Source of the DNA: Chlorokybus atmophyticus
Lineage: Eukaryota > Streptophyta > Chlorokybophyceae > Chlorokybales > Chlorokybaceae
DNA length: 64,000 bases
Reading direction: 5' to 3'
Assembly (NCBI GenBank): GCA_009103225.1
Contig: RHPI01001965.1
Coordinates: 312,485-376,484 of the forward strand
In this document: in pieces, positions 51,185-63,409 of the stretch
Position numbering within the stretch: the first letter of the stretch is position 1
Layout of the letters: every line of letters starts with the position of its first letter
The notes under the pieces: model-generated
Databases searched by the model: none
What the model was told of the DNA's origin: nothing
What the model saw: the letters and a program-made list of their open reading frames with translations, nothing else
Made by a program: the position numbers and the translations under genes

Positions 51185-54100
51185 TTATTCCACACAAGGC
51201 AGTGCCGCCGCACGAACCGTGCCTACCATGATGATACGCTCGCGATTCATCCGTTCAAACTGTTCAGATATGTCCTCCTCCTCCTCTTCCATGTCGTTGC
51301 CTGTACCAGCAGAGCGTGAGCACTGAACACTGTTGACTGTTTACACTGTGCTCATTTCCAGCAATGTAAGTTGGGAAACAGAACAGATGCCGACAATCAA
51401 GCTTCAATAACATTCAAGTTGTTGCAGCTAGTCTCATCTCTGTCAACTTACCTGATAAGAACCCTGACCGAGTGCTCAGGTTGTACCAGTCGTTGAAAGC
51501 ATCCAAGAGCTTCTGCCTGTACTCGTTGGCCTGCGATAAGTGGCACGACATCAGGTGCTGTATGTTGTCCAGTTAAACAAACAGCGACGACTGTACACAA
51601 CAAGCATACCGCAAACGTCTTCTGCTCAATGTCCTCCCTGATGTCGCGCATGTGGTCGAACGCCTTGCGATACGCCATCTTGGCCTGTTTCAACCTAAGC
51701 GCAATGTTTGTGTCAGGTGGTTGTTTCAGATCAGATTCAATGTCAGCAAAGCTGTCCATATCATACCATTTCCAGCATAATCACGCCCACCTTTGCATGC
51801 ATGCAAACTCCTCTTCATCTATGAGTTCAGCATCACCGTCATCTGCAGTGCCAGCAGACAAGTTTGCACGCATGCGCTCCGCGCGTTTGGCTTCAAGTGC
51901 GTCCTGAGGTACAAGACTTAGAGGAAGAGCATTGACAGGTTTGTACCAACCAAGACTAACACACCTTGTCTTCATCTATGCTCTTCTTAGCTGCGTTTAC
52001 TGCACTTGCAACCTCCTTCAGCTTCTGTCTGGCGTCCCTGCACAGCGGGTCACACACACAAGTGACTAACTGTGGGCTGCACAAAATGTTCCGCACAGCT
52101 ATGAGGGAAGTATAGGCAGCGCTACCTGATGGTGTTGTTGGCGCCACGCAAGGCTTCAGCTAACACTCGCCCGGTCGCATCATCAACTTTAAACTTCTCA
52201 AAAGCCTGCTCAGCAATCAGCAGACATCTGTTTGATATTATTGCAGTGACTGCTGGCATGCATCTGTCAGGACTTCCAGTGGTGTACCGCATTTTTATCG
52301 AGGGTGGCATCCGTGCCACTCGTTGTGCGTTGCAGGTTGCGGAAGACTGATCCATCCCTAGCCAAAGGACTCGAGGCCGTGCTGGGCTCTGCGCTCAGCA
52401 TGCCACCGTTGATCGCAACCTTGTTCTTGGTGGCAGGAACTGCCACGACGCTGCCGCGCTTGGGTGAGTTCTCGTCGTCGCTCAATGGTGCTGTTGGACG
52501 AGCATTGGCAGGCGCCTCTCCAACAAAGAAACCCTGAGCACCAAAGTGTTCAGTTAACATCTCCTGTTGTTCGTTGTCATGGTATCAGCAATGCATAGTG
52601 TCCCATATCATGTTTACCGGTGTGGAGTCGTCAATGTCCCCGACCATGTCACGTGCAGCCGCTGAGTCCATTGGACGCTGTGCTGTGGCTACATTGGCGG
52701 CTGATGCGTCACGCGCTGCTGAGTCCCTAGACTTGCGTATCTCCTGCTCCATCTGCAAGGCGCATGCCAACAAACCACACGAGGACTCAAGCTTGGAACG
52801 CCTTGATCTGGTTCTTTAACCACAAGAGCAGAGTGGAGGGACGCACCTCAGCTTGCAATGCCTGGTAAGCCACCTTGCATTGAGCGAACGTTTCTTTGAT
52901 CTGCAAAAAGATTCATATTGGCAGATGCGGGCATATTGAAGTAACCTTGTGTCGCACGCTTGTATGTGCGACACAAGGTTCAACTTACTTGCTTCAGTGT
53001 TTCCATGGGCAGGGTGTCTATTGCACTGCGACCACTCAGGTACTCCTTGACTGTGGCATTCAATGCCTGACGCTCTGCTTCTCTGCAGTTGTGGCACGTA
53101 TGATAAGCAATGCGACCTACTGTTCAAGACTTACAAAGACTACACATGTCTTACGTGTACTCGTCATACACAACTCGACCCCTCCCGCTGAACGTATCGC
53201 GCATAGCAAGCTCTTGCTTCAATTCAGCAATCTGCCTTTCATACTTCCTGTGATGGCATACACATACGCTAAGTTCCCTTTATGGCTGTCACAAAGGCAG
53301 CCAGTGCGCATCAACTAACCATATAGCAGCACTGCATACTCTGCTGATGAGCCTGACCTTATGATGACAGAAGGGTCAGAGCTTTCATTCACTATCGCCT
53401 GTGTGGTGATGGTCTTGACCCTGGCTGCAAACCGCAGTGTGCTGACCTGTCAACACGGTTTACAGGTAAGCATGGTTGCTCAGTGTCCATACGTGAACAT
53501 CAATTCCCATGCTCACCGTCTCCTCCAGGTGAGTCTCCTCGGGCCACACGCACGCAACCATAGCAGTGCGGCAGTTCCCGCCTAGTGCGTCGCGAAGCAC
53601 GGCTGTAAGCTTGCATGAGCGGAAGGACACATGCGCTGCACCCTTCGCCACAGCATTGACAGTCTGCGCGGCAGTCATTGACAGATTGTGTATGCGTGTG
53701 AGTGCGCGTGCGTGTACGGCATGTGTGTACGCGTACGCGTGTTCGGGTTTGGGTATGGTGTGTGTGCGTGCCTACGTATGCTGCACTTGTGTGCGCGTGT
53801 GTGCTCATACGCGTGAAGGTCTTCCTGCGTATGAGCGTGCGTGCGCCTTATCTTGCTGCAGGTTGTCCTCACCTGCTCCAAAAAGGTGAGGGACTTGTTG
53901 ATGAACATTGCCTCTTTGAGCGTCTGGCCTGACACACCGGTCTTCTTGGTGCGCTCGGAGCCCGCAAGGTCCACTAGGTTCAGCTTCGACGTGGTCACGC
54001 GCTCGCTCACGTCGGTCCCCGCCCGCACTTCCAGGTGCAAGGTGAACACGCAGTGGGACCTTGACGATGTCTGCATACCCAACATGTTGGTGCTTGTCAT

Positions 54101-55728
54101 CCCATACATGTTGCATGCACAACGTCCATCTGGGTGTTTCGTACCTCATTCAAGGCGTGCGTTGTAGTGGACCGCGACAGCTCCCCCTGAAAGAATGCCG
54201 ACAGGGCTTCCTGCTCGCTAGTAACAACTCTGCGCTCCATTCCCCGCACCTGTTGGAGCACACAAGATTGTTGTTGCTGTGGTATACAATTATCACAGGC
54301 TGGGTGCAGCTCATCTCACTGATAAAGAGTTTTGTACCTGAGTGCCATTATTCTCCTCAACTATCATGAGGTTGTCTGCAGCTCCTGGGCTCTCGGCAAG
54401 GAGGTCATATAGGCACTGTGTGAGATACACAGGTTAGCGTGTATGTGCGCGTTTGTATGCACATGTGCATATGAGTACGCACTCAACGGGGTGTAACTGA
54501 CCTCATTGTAGACCTCCAGGTACGACACGCGTACAACATACTCGCGGTCCGCGCGCGTCTCAATCTCCTTGAAGATCTGGTGGATTGCCCTTGGCACGAT
54601 CCCGCGCTGGTTGTAAGCCTGCACAGTAGTTGGTAATGTTGTGTACTCACTCTTTGATATTCAGTGTTGAATACGATGTCACTCTTTGATATTCAGTGTG
54701 AAAACTCTCTGCCATTGCCGGCATGCTTTCTATATGAGGCACAGCTAATGTGACCCTGTTGCGGACATGGTGTGTGCCATTGGTTGTATGTTTGAGCGCA
54801 TGTTGAGCCAAACCGACTCTGCCTGCTCGTGTACGCAAGTATGTTGTGCTGTATGGCGGGGACAGGAGTCATTCACAAAACTGTTACTTTGCACGCATGT
54901 TGTGCGCAAGTGGGTTACATACATGCGTGCATGACTCCAAGGTGGAGGTAGGTAGGAGAGTCACATTTTCAAGCTTACCGTGGTGTCTCCTGTCATGGTG
55001 TAAGTCTTGCCGCTGCCCGTCTGTCCATAGGCGAAGATGGTGCCGTTGTACCCGGCCAGGGCCGCGTCCACGACATCCGCCGCGATGGCAGCATACGTTG
55101 CCTCCTGCGTGGCATTCTGCCCACACAGAACAAACCAGAATGAGTCTCTTGCTCAAGTCTAGAGCGTTGTTTCATCTCTGTACCCACCTGCAGTATGCCA
55201 TCAAGCTTGAACGAGATGGACTCCGCCTGGTTGTTCACAGCGCCGCCCTGGTCCTTCTTGCGGTTGGCCACCGCCAGACCGCGCCCGTCTCCAGCGACAG
55301 CAAGGGAGTCTGTGTAGCGGTTAGGGTTGATGTACAGCGATTATAACAAGTAAACTGGCGTTGTCGAGCACTGCCTATCTACTTTGCATCGTTGAAAGGT
55401 TCAGTGAGTCGGAGCCCAAGTGAAACGGTTGCGACAAAGCATCCGCACAGTTGCGCATTGTGAGTCAGTGGCTGGCATGGCGTGTGAGCTAGAAAATTGA
55501 ATCATATCGCAACAGAAGCAGATTGTACATGTTTTGGTTCTTAGCAGTACGATCAAGAGTACATCACAGTGTGTTGGGATTGATACTCACAGTCATCGAT
55601 GGCTGGTAATAATATTGACGGTGCAACAGTGCGATATTTTCCCAGCACACGCAACACGCACCTGTGATGGCCGCCACTGGCCTCAGCCTTACCCACACCT
55701 TGATGGTATTCTTTCCCACGACCACCAT
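51185..55728 (-). CDS. Kinesin-9 family motor (KIF6/KIF9, KLP1-like)
   Basis: Kinesin-9 motors work in motile cilia, where Chlamydomonas KLP1 sits on the central pair. The motor is N-terminal. Exon 1 (from 55728) codes [11 protein letters not shown]. Later exons give the P-loop GQTGSGKT (55116-54979), SSRSH of switch I (54070-53873) and DLAGSER of switch [28 protein letters not shown] and [10 protein letters not shown] are typical of this family. After the neck come coiled-coil and Ser-rich parts. The tail blocks [46 protein letters not shown] and [14 protein letters not shown] are found in kinesin-9 C-termini, so the gene is complete. The last exon ends RAAALPCVE-stop at 51185, with AATAAA overlapping the stop. 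About 18 exons. An in-frame ATG 42 bp upstream is an alternative start. Confidence 0.88.
52943..52980. repeat. Perfect 15-bp hairpin in a kinesin intron
   Basis: AACCTTGTGTCGCAC and GTGCGACACAAGGTT flank an 8-base loop. Confidence 0.88.
53685..53830. repeat. Alternating purine-pyrimidine tract in a kinesin intron
   Basis: This is a long run of TGTGTG, GCGTGCGTG and TACGCGTACGCGTG words inside the intron between the switch II exon and the next motor exon. The composition favours Z-DNA. Comparable tracts lie at 22.1-22.6, 35.3-35.4 and 63.7-63.9 kb. Confidence 0.6.
54647..54700. repeat. Short direct repeat in a kinesin intron
   Basis: TCACTCTTTGATATTCAGTG occurs twice, at about 54647 and 54679. 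Confidence 0.85.
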
Positions 55729-55956
55729 GGCGGCCAAAGTGCCTGCCACGTGGCACACCTCCGCCACCACCGCCGCTGCCCGTAAGCGTCCTGTTTGAGA
55801 TGTGTGTCACGTGACGCAGTGTTTGCGGTTCGGTTTGAGACAACCGGGTTCAAGCCCATTCCCTTTGGACCCGGGTCGACACAGGCCATGGCGTGGAGCC
55901 CTAATCGTCGTTGGATACAAAGTGAACGATCGCTGCTCGTCGTCGTTCTGACAAAC

Positions 55957-55970
55957 GGAAGCTTCAGGAT
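55957..55970. promoter_or_regulatory. Heat-shock-element-like site in the ClpB/kinesin divergent region
   Basis: GGAAGCTTCAGGAT fits the heat-shock factor pattern of alternating GAA and TTC units (GAA-gc-TTC-ag-GAt), with the third unit imperfect. It lies about 450 bp before the ClpB start. ClpB genes are classically heat-induced, so the site is plausible. A second partial pair (GAACTTTT then TTTCTAG) follows at about 55989. Confidence 0.4.
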
Positions 55971-56418
55971 AACTCTAATAACGTCAGCCGAACTTTTTGT
56001 GCTTTCTAGCAGGCGTAACCCGTGACGTCATCGGTTACGTTTTGCGCTACAAATTTGACCTACCTCGGTCACGCTCTCTGGCAACAAGGCTCTCCAAAGT
56101 TTGTCGCCAAGCTGAGACCGAAGTGTATAGATAACCGGGAAGAGCGTAATCAGCGGGACTGAGGTACGCTGTGATTTACATCAGGGGTTGTCATAGGTGT
56201 CCGTCGTGGCATGGGCATTGTTGCCGGCGGTCTTGTCGGAGAACGAGCAGGAAGGAGCGAGAGACAGCTTGAGGAAGGCCCGTGTGAATAAAGCTACTGC
56301 TTCTGCTGCTTGACTGCGTGCGTGATTGAAGCGTGTTAGGGTTGCAAGAAGCAATACGGCGACCAGGCAGCTGTTGAGGAGGTTGTTGTTGTCGTCGTCG
56401 TCAGGGAGTGCGGCGAGC

Positions 56419-59400
56419 ATGTCGTCGGCGGTGGCTTCGGCTGCGGCCGCGCTGACGGTGAGCACGGCGAGGTCGCCGTCTCTGCCGGCCGCGGCGGGGA
56501 GGTTGGCGGGTGCAGGGTGCAGGGAGGGTTCCACGTTGGCTGCCGCTGGAGGCGGCTTCAGAAGAGCGCCACAGCACTCATCTGCGGCGGTGTTGCCCTC
56601 CTTTGCCTCATCCCTCAATCAAGAGGCGCAAGCGTTGAAAACGACCCTCGCCGCCCGCCCACATGCACAGCGACATGCGCAGAGACGACACTTGGCCGCG
56701 CGGGCTCAGGGTGGCAATCCCACAGGCGGAGGTGGAGGAGGGGTAAGCAGCATGTTGTCTGACAGGTTTGCTTTTACAATTCTTGCTTGACACTTGCATG
56801 CAGTGCCACATGTTCACATGCTGCTAACCACACTTGCACGCTGTAGTTATTACTGCATGCATGTCCAGTATCCACCATCCATAGAAGTTTGATACCAAGT
56901 GCATGAACACATGCATGCACTAGGTAATAACTACTAATTAGTACCATGCATACTCCGCCGACAGCAGCTGTGCATGCATACTCAGCTCATGTCATTGAGT
57001 TGGGTCTGCTTTTTCTGTTGCAACAAACTAGAGGTTACGCGCCGTTCAGCACGATGCATGCCTGCTTTGTTGCCCCTATTTTGCTCTGTTTCTACCTGCC
57101 AGATGTGGCATGTCTGGTTGAGTCCTTCTGTTGCAGTTAAACTGACCAGTGCTTGCTTCCTGCAGATTTCGCAATCAGACTTTACGGAGAAGGCATGGCA
57201 GGCGATTGTGGCGGCGCCGGAGGCAGCGAAGCGCAGCCGGCAGCAGGTTGTTGAGTCGGAGCACCTGATGAAGTCTCTGTTAGAGCAGGCCAATGGTCTG
57301 GCGCGACGCGTCTTCGCCAAGGCTGGCCTTGACAACTCCCGCCTACTCTCCATCACTGACCGCTACATTGAGCGCCAACCCAAAGTCACTGGCTCAGCTG
57401 CTTCACAACAAGTAAGCGAGCTGTGCTCTTGCGGGGATTCTGACTTGTTGTTGGTTCTTGTGTGAGCATATGTTGAGATGTACTTGTTCTTGCCAGGTCC
57501 TGGGGCGTAACTTAGAGACACTTGTTGAGCGGGCACGCAAGGCAAAGAAGGAATTTGATGATCAATTCGTGTCTGTGGAACATCTGCTGCTTGGGTTTGT
57601 GGAGGACACCCCTTTCGGCAAGAGCCTCTTTTCTGAAGTCGGCCTCACGCGTGACAAACTTACCAAGGCTATCAAGGACGTTAGGGGCAGCCAGAAGGTG
57701 GTCGACCAAGGTATGGAGAATTGCACGCGTAAAATGGGGAGACACCTGCTAGTAGTTGAGTGGTCTGTGGTCTTACTACTTGTTACGTGTGCAGATCCAG
57801 AGGGGAAGTATGAGGCTCTTCTCAAGTATGGCCGTGATTTGACTGAAGCAGCAGCCCAGGGCAAGCTCGACCCAGTGATAGGTATCACTGCGCAATGTGC
57901 ACATGCACACACAAGCATACTGCACGCAATCATGTTCTTGTAGTTTGTGTCGCTCTGTGCGCTCGCTGTGTGCATGTAACTGCAAGTGTGGTTCATTGTA
58001 TTGAGGCTGATTGGTCCTTCTTTGCAGGGCGTGATGATGAAATTAGGCGGACCATTCAGATCCTTTCCCGCCGCACAAAGAACAACCCTGTCCTTATTGG
58101 TGAGCCGGGTGTGGGCAAGACAGCTATTGCAGAGGGCCTGGCACAGCGTATCGTGCAAGGGGATGTCCCACAGGTACTTCAATAACAAAGTGCATGTGTG
58201 TATGTGTGTTAGTCAAGTTGATCAGGTTGTCTGGTTGCTTATAACATGTTTCTTTGCAGTCGTTGCAAGATAGGCGGTTGGTTGCGCTCGACATGGGCTC
58301 ATTGATAGCGGGTGCGAAGTATCGTGGCGAGTTTGAGGACCGCTTGAAGGCGGTGATCAAGGACGTGACGGATAGTGACGGGCAGGTGATCCTGTTCATT
58401 GACGAGATTCACACGGTGGTGGGCGCGGGTGCGAGCGAGGGTGCGATGGACGCTGGTAACCTCCTCAAGCCTATGCTTGGGCGCGGGGAGCTCCGTTGCA
58501 TTGGAGCCACCACCCTCGACGAGTATCGCAAGTACCTCGAGAAGGACCCTGCATTGGAGCGTCGTTTCCAGCAAGTGTATGTTGGGCAGCCTTCAGTACA
58601 AGACACCATCTCAATCTTGCGTGGGTTGCGCGAGCGATACGAGCTCCATCACGGTGTGCGGATATCCGACACGGCGTTGGTTGAAGCTGCGGTGTTGTCT
58701 GATCGCTACATCTCAGGGAGGTTCCTTCCCGACAAGGCGATAGATTTGGTTGATGAGGCGGCGGCAAAGCTCAAGATGGAGATTACATCGAAGCCGGAGG
58801 CTCTGGAGGCCATTGACAGACAAGTAATCAAGCTTGAGATGGAACGGTTGTCTCTGGAGCACGAGCCGGACCGCGCAAGTAAGGACAGGTTGGCCCGCCT
58901 TGACGCGGAGCTCGGGTTGTTGAAGCAGCAGCAGCGCAGTCTCACGGAGCAGTGGGAGACCGAGAAGAACACGATGTCGAAAATCCAGAGCATCAAGGAG
59001 GAGGTGGACCGCGTTAACGTGGAGGTGCAGCAGGCCGAGCGAGACTATGACCTCAACCGCGCCGCCGAGCTCAAGTATGGGTCCCTCATCACGCTGCAGC
59101 GCCAGCTGGAGCAAGCCGAGGCCGCACTAGCCGCACGCCAACGACAAGGAGGCTCCATGCTTCGCGAGGAGGTCACAGAGACAGATATCTCTGAGATTGT
59201 GTCCAAGTGGACAGGCATTCCCGTGACGAAGCTCCTTCAGTCTGAGCGCCAGAAGCTGCTGAGGTTGGGCGAGGAGCTCCACAAGCGCGTCATCGGCCAG
59301 GATGTTGCCGTCAACGCTGTGGCCGAGGCTATCCAGCGCTCCCGCGCGGGACTGTCGGACCCCAACCGCCCCATTGCGAGCTTCATGTTCATGGGTCCCA

Positions 59401-60257
59401 CCGGCGTGGGTAAGACCGAGCTCGCCAAGACTCTCGCAGCGTACCTATTCAACACCGAGGAGTCTATGGTGCGCATCGACATGAGTGAGTACATGGAGAA
59501 GCACACCGTGTCGCGTCTCATCGGCGCTCCCCCTGGTTATGTTGGGTTTGAAGAGGGCGGGCAGCTCACTGAGGCCGTGCGGCGACGCCCGTACGCGGTT
59601 GTATTGTTCGATGAGATTGAGAAGGCTCACGGTGATGTGTTCAACGTTCTGCTGCAAGTTCTCGATGACGGCCGCGTGACGGACTCGCAAGGCAGGACTG
59701 TGGACTTCACCAACACCGTGATCATCATGACGTCTAACGTTGGCAGCCAACATATCCTTGGTGAGGGGGGTAAGGGCGGCAGCGGAGACGCCGACACGCA
59801 CTATGAGATTATGCGTGAGCGCGTGATGAACGCCATGCGGGCAACTTTCCGGCCAGAGTTTATGAACCGCATTGATGAGTACATCGTGTTCACGCCGCTC
59901 AACTTTGACGAGATCCGCCGCGTGGTGCAGCTGCAGCTTGACCGTGTGCAGAAGCGACTCGCCGAGCGCAAGATTCGACTGCGTGTGTCAGAAGAGGCTC
60001 TCACGCACCTCGCCAATGTTGGCTTTGACCCCGTGTACGGTGCACGCCCAGTCAAGCGCGCCATCCAGCGCGAGCTTGAGACGCAGATTGCGCAAGGCAT
60101 CCTGCGTGGGGACTTCTCTGAGGATGATACCGTTGTTGTTGGGGTGGAGAGACCCTTCTCGTCTGATGGAAAGGCTCTTCCAGCTTACCTCACATTTACG
60201 CGTGCTGTCGATGCGGAGACTGTCGATGAGAAGCCGCGCGAGGCTGCCACTGTTTAA
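56419..60257 (+). CDS. CLPB: ClpB/Hsp100 disaggregase, plastid-targeted
   Basis: ClpB is a hexameric AAA+ chaperone that pulls proteins out of aggregates, working with Hsp70. Exons 56419-56742, 57166-57411, 57497-57710, 57795-57881, 58028-58173 and 58260-60257 keep phase and give 1004 residues. The start is the first ATG. The leader ([19 protein letters not shown]) is Ala/Ser-rich and about 100 residues long, as in plastid ClpB. The Clp N domain follows ([10 protein letters not shown] ... [10 protein letters not shown]). NBD1 has GEPGVGKT and VILFIDEIH, and the pore loop lies in [12 protein letters not shown]. The coiled-coil middle domain, which sets ClpB apart from ClpC, covers about residues 530-620. 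NBD2 has GPTGVGKTE and [11 protein letters not shown], then [12 protein letters not shown]. The C-terminal domain is complete and ends in an acidic tail. A TGTAA, the usual chlorophyte polyadenylation signal, lies about 35 bases past the stop. Confidence 0.97.
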
Positions 60258-61452
60258 GTTGCAGTAGTGGTTGTGTTGTGGGGTTTCTGCACTGTAAGTA
60301 GTAGCTGCACTTAGTTGCACAGGGATTACCCGCAGTTGACAGCTATCCTAGGTGGAATGCTGTTATAGGTTTTGCTTGCTTATGATGCATGTGCCGTGGC
60401 GTGCGCACTGAAGTTATGGCCGTGTGTCCAAAGCCAATGTTACAATTGCGTCTGTGTGTTGGCTCGAAGGCATGGTGTGTGAAGACATACAATGGGTTGT
60501 GCAATTGTTCTTGTATTGTCGGTACTAGTGTATGACATGTGGTGTGCAACATTTGATCATCCTTATCGCCCAGAGCTTCACCAGAATTGAAACTGCAGCA
60601 AGTGTTGTGGCAATATAAAAGACGTAATGGTCAATACGGTCGCCTGCTACCTCAACCACTGTGTGCACAGCGACTAGGACATGTTGGGTATAAATGGACA
60701 GAATTATAATGTGCCCACCACACAAGGGCAGAATAACAATAGCTATCCTTATATTGAGTTGCATGTAAACTGCCTCTTCTTACTTACTACTGTGATTGAC
60801 ATTTTGGAGATGTAGTGTGGTGATGTGGTGCTTTAGTACAAATTCTTTTTGCAGAAATCCATAAGTCCAACACTGAACCACACAACATGCAGCTGCCAGA
60901 CCTTTGAACATCATACACAACAACTTCGCTACTGGGCTTCTGGCTGCTTGTTTGCGCTTGTCACAGCGTCACAGTGGTGTCTAAAGCTTAACAGTGCCGG
61001 TGTGCGACAAGCACTCAGACACAAGCACTCAGCCGCAAGTACACACCAAGTTAACAAGACCAAAGCAAGACAAATTAACGGGGGCGCAAAGCAGCGCTAG
61101 CTAGACAACCATAACAGGTAGCTGACTGATCGCTGAATGGAGTATCCTTGCCCATGGCAATACTACGCTGGCGGCGGAGCATGGGTACTCAATTTGTTGA
61201 GCATAAGCACAGTCAGGCAACAATGACCTCAGGCTATAACTTTCAAATGAACTACCGACCCAAGCACACAATGCGTTGGGTGGAGGTGCGCACACGTAGG
61301 CCTACAATATTGCTGTCCACCCTGCATGGCAGTACATTTTGCCTTGGCACGTGTGCTCCACGATAGCACTTTCCGATCAACACGCTTATCCCAGCACACA
61401 CAAATAACTGTCCCCTAACTGCAATGTGCACTACTCCCCAACACTACAACCT
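60258..61452. other. Convergent intergenic space, no gene seen
   Basis: This lies between the ClpB stop (+) and the lipase stop (-). Apart from the TGTAA near 60291, no feature is supported. Confidence 0.55.
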
Positions 61453-63376
61453 CTACTCCACTCCTAGCACTCCCGTGCTCTGCGTGCGCTCCTCCGCCTC
61501 CTCCACCTTGCCAACATCCTCCTTATCCTCCTGCTCTCCCTCCTTCCCACCCGCAACAAACGGCGTGACATGGTACCCACTATCATCCACGTCGCGGTAG
61601 AGCGACGCGTCCGCACCAGGCGGGAGACTGATATTGTATGCGAAGCGCACGCACTCGCGGGTCATGACGCCCCAGGCCTCCTCTGCGTCGAGACTGCCGC
61701 GCATCCTGAGGGAGATGTGGGAATGTGGGAATGTGAGGGGGAGAGGAGGGGGAGGGGGAGGGAGTGTGTGTGTGTGTGGGGCTTACATGATCTTGGCTGT
61801 GAGGCGGGGGGCGACTAGCACGATGTCAGACTGGTTCTGATGCGCTGTGCCCTGTGAAACAAAATGACACAGTACATGTGTACTAGCATGTGTACTTGCA
61901 TGCCCTCACATGCAAGCGCGTGCATGTGGGGGGGTGTTGTTTTGCGTGCCAGTGTACGTGAGTGCGTCTCTGTGCACGCCCATGTGGTGGTGGTGTGGGG
62001 GGGAGGGGGGGGGGCATATGCGTGCGTATCTGTGTACGTGTGCATGCGCGCAAGTTTGAGTGTGTATCACACAACTGTATAATGTAGACATGTACTGCGC
62101 TACACACCCGTATGCGGTGTGTCACTGTAACTGCGTCTCGCTTCTGTCTTCTCACAAACAGTCTCAACGAAGAATTGTTCTCCGCCCATGAAAACGTCTC
62201 CGTGTTCAGCAGCAGCAATGGTGTTGCAACCTTTGGTGCAGCCTCATACACGCGCTGGCAACAAAAGAACAACAAATTGAGACACCACTCATCCCGACAC
62301 AACAACAACCAACAACAACTTGATGCCCACATGCCTCTGGTATGGGGTACCACCATGTGTCGAGGGCGAGCACGCCAGCGAGCTGTCTTGCGTGAGCGAA
62401 GGAGGAGTATGCGAATGCGAGGACTGTGGCCGCGCCGAAAGAGTGGCCCGCAACGAGCGTCCGACAGGGCCGCAAGTCCAACGCACCCTGTATGAACATG
62501 TAAACATCAGATACAACATGAAGCACACACATGCAGCTGTGACCCAACATTTGTCACTTGCCTTTAGCCATGCGAGGTTGAAGTGCGACTCCCGCACGCC
62601 GTTGGGTGTGCTCGCGCCTTCGTTCAGCCGATCCAATAGGCTCATAGCGCACGCGAGCTCGTACTGCCTCTGCATGCGTGGGCGTGTGTGCGCACGGCAT
62701 GTGCGTGTGCGCGTAAGTGTGCGTGTGCCTATGCGTGTGTGACATCATCAGGTTGCTAATACACTCTCACTCGAACAACTGACACCTATCGGTACCTGTT
62801 CGAGTTGCGACGAGCGAAACCACCGCAGGGTTTTCTGGTTGTCCGCTGCGTTGGCGTTGTCGAACGGTCGCGGCCGCACGTGCCGCCTCCATCGCCACCT
62901 CGTCTTGCTGTCGTGTCTACTGCTCGAAGAAGAAGCATCGGCACCCCTGTCGACGCTCCTCGCGATGCCAGCGGACCCGTCCTGATGCTCCACGATCGCC
63001 ACAACTGCAGAGACAAGCAGTTCGCTTGGTCATAGAGTGCTGTGTGCCGTTTGTGGCATAGCATAATGCGGTCTAGTGTTACAGATATGTGCGTGTGCGC
63101 GCTTGTGTGTATATACATGCATTAGTGTGCCCAAGTGTGTTATTGTGCAGATGAAAGTGCTGTATGTTGTTGTGTGGCAGCACCGTATACCAAGCACTCT
63201 GCACTGAGTAGTGTATTATTGCAGTGGCGAAAAGTACAGTCGTATGTGCACACGCGTGGTAGCACTTACAGTAGCCGTGGGAGGCGAGCTCCATTCCCCA
63301 GTGAGAGTACGTGCATCGGTTGGCGCCAAGCCCGTGCGACAACACGATCACTGGAACTGGAGCGCGTGAGCTTCCC

Positions 63377-63409
<33 letters not shown>

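Noticed and set aside
51185-51200. AATAAA at the kinesin stop as a true polyadenylation signal
   Set aside because: It overlaps the stop codon itself, leaving almost no 3' UTR, so it is more likely chance.
56326-56418. Upstream extension of ClpB in the same frame
   Set aside because: It has no ATG; it would start at TTG. The first ATG at 56419 begins a good transit peptide.
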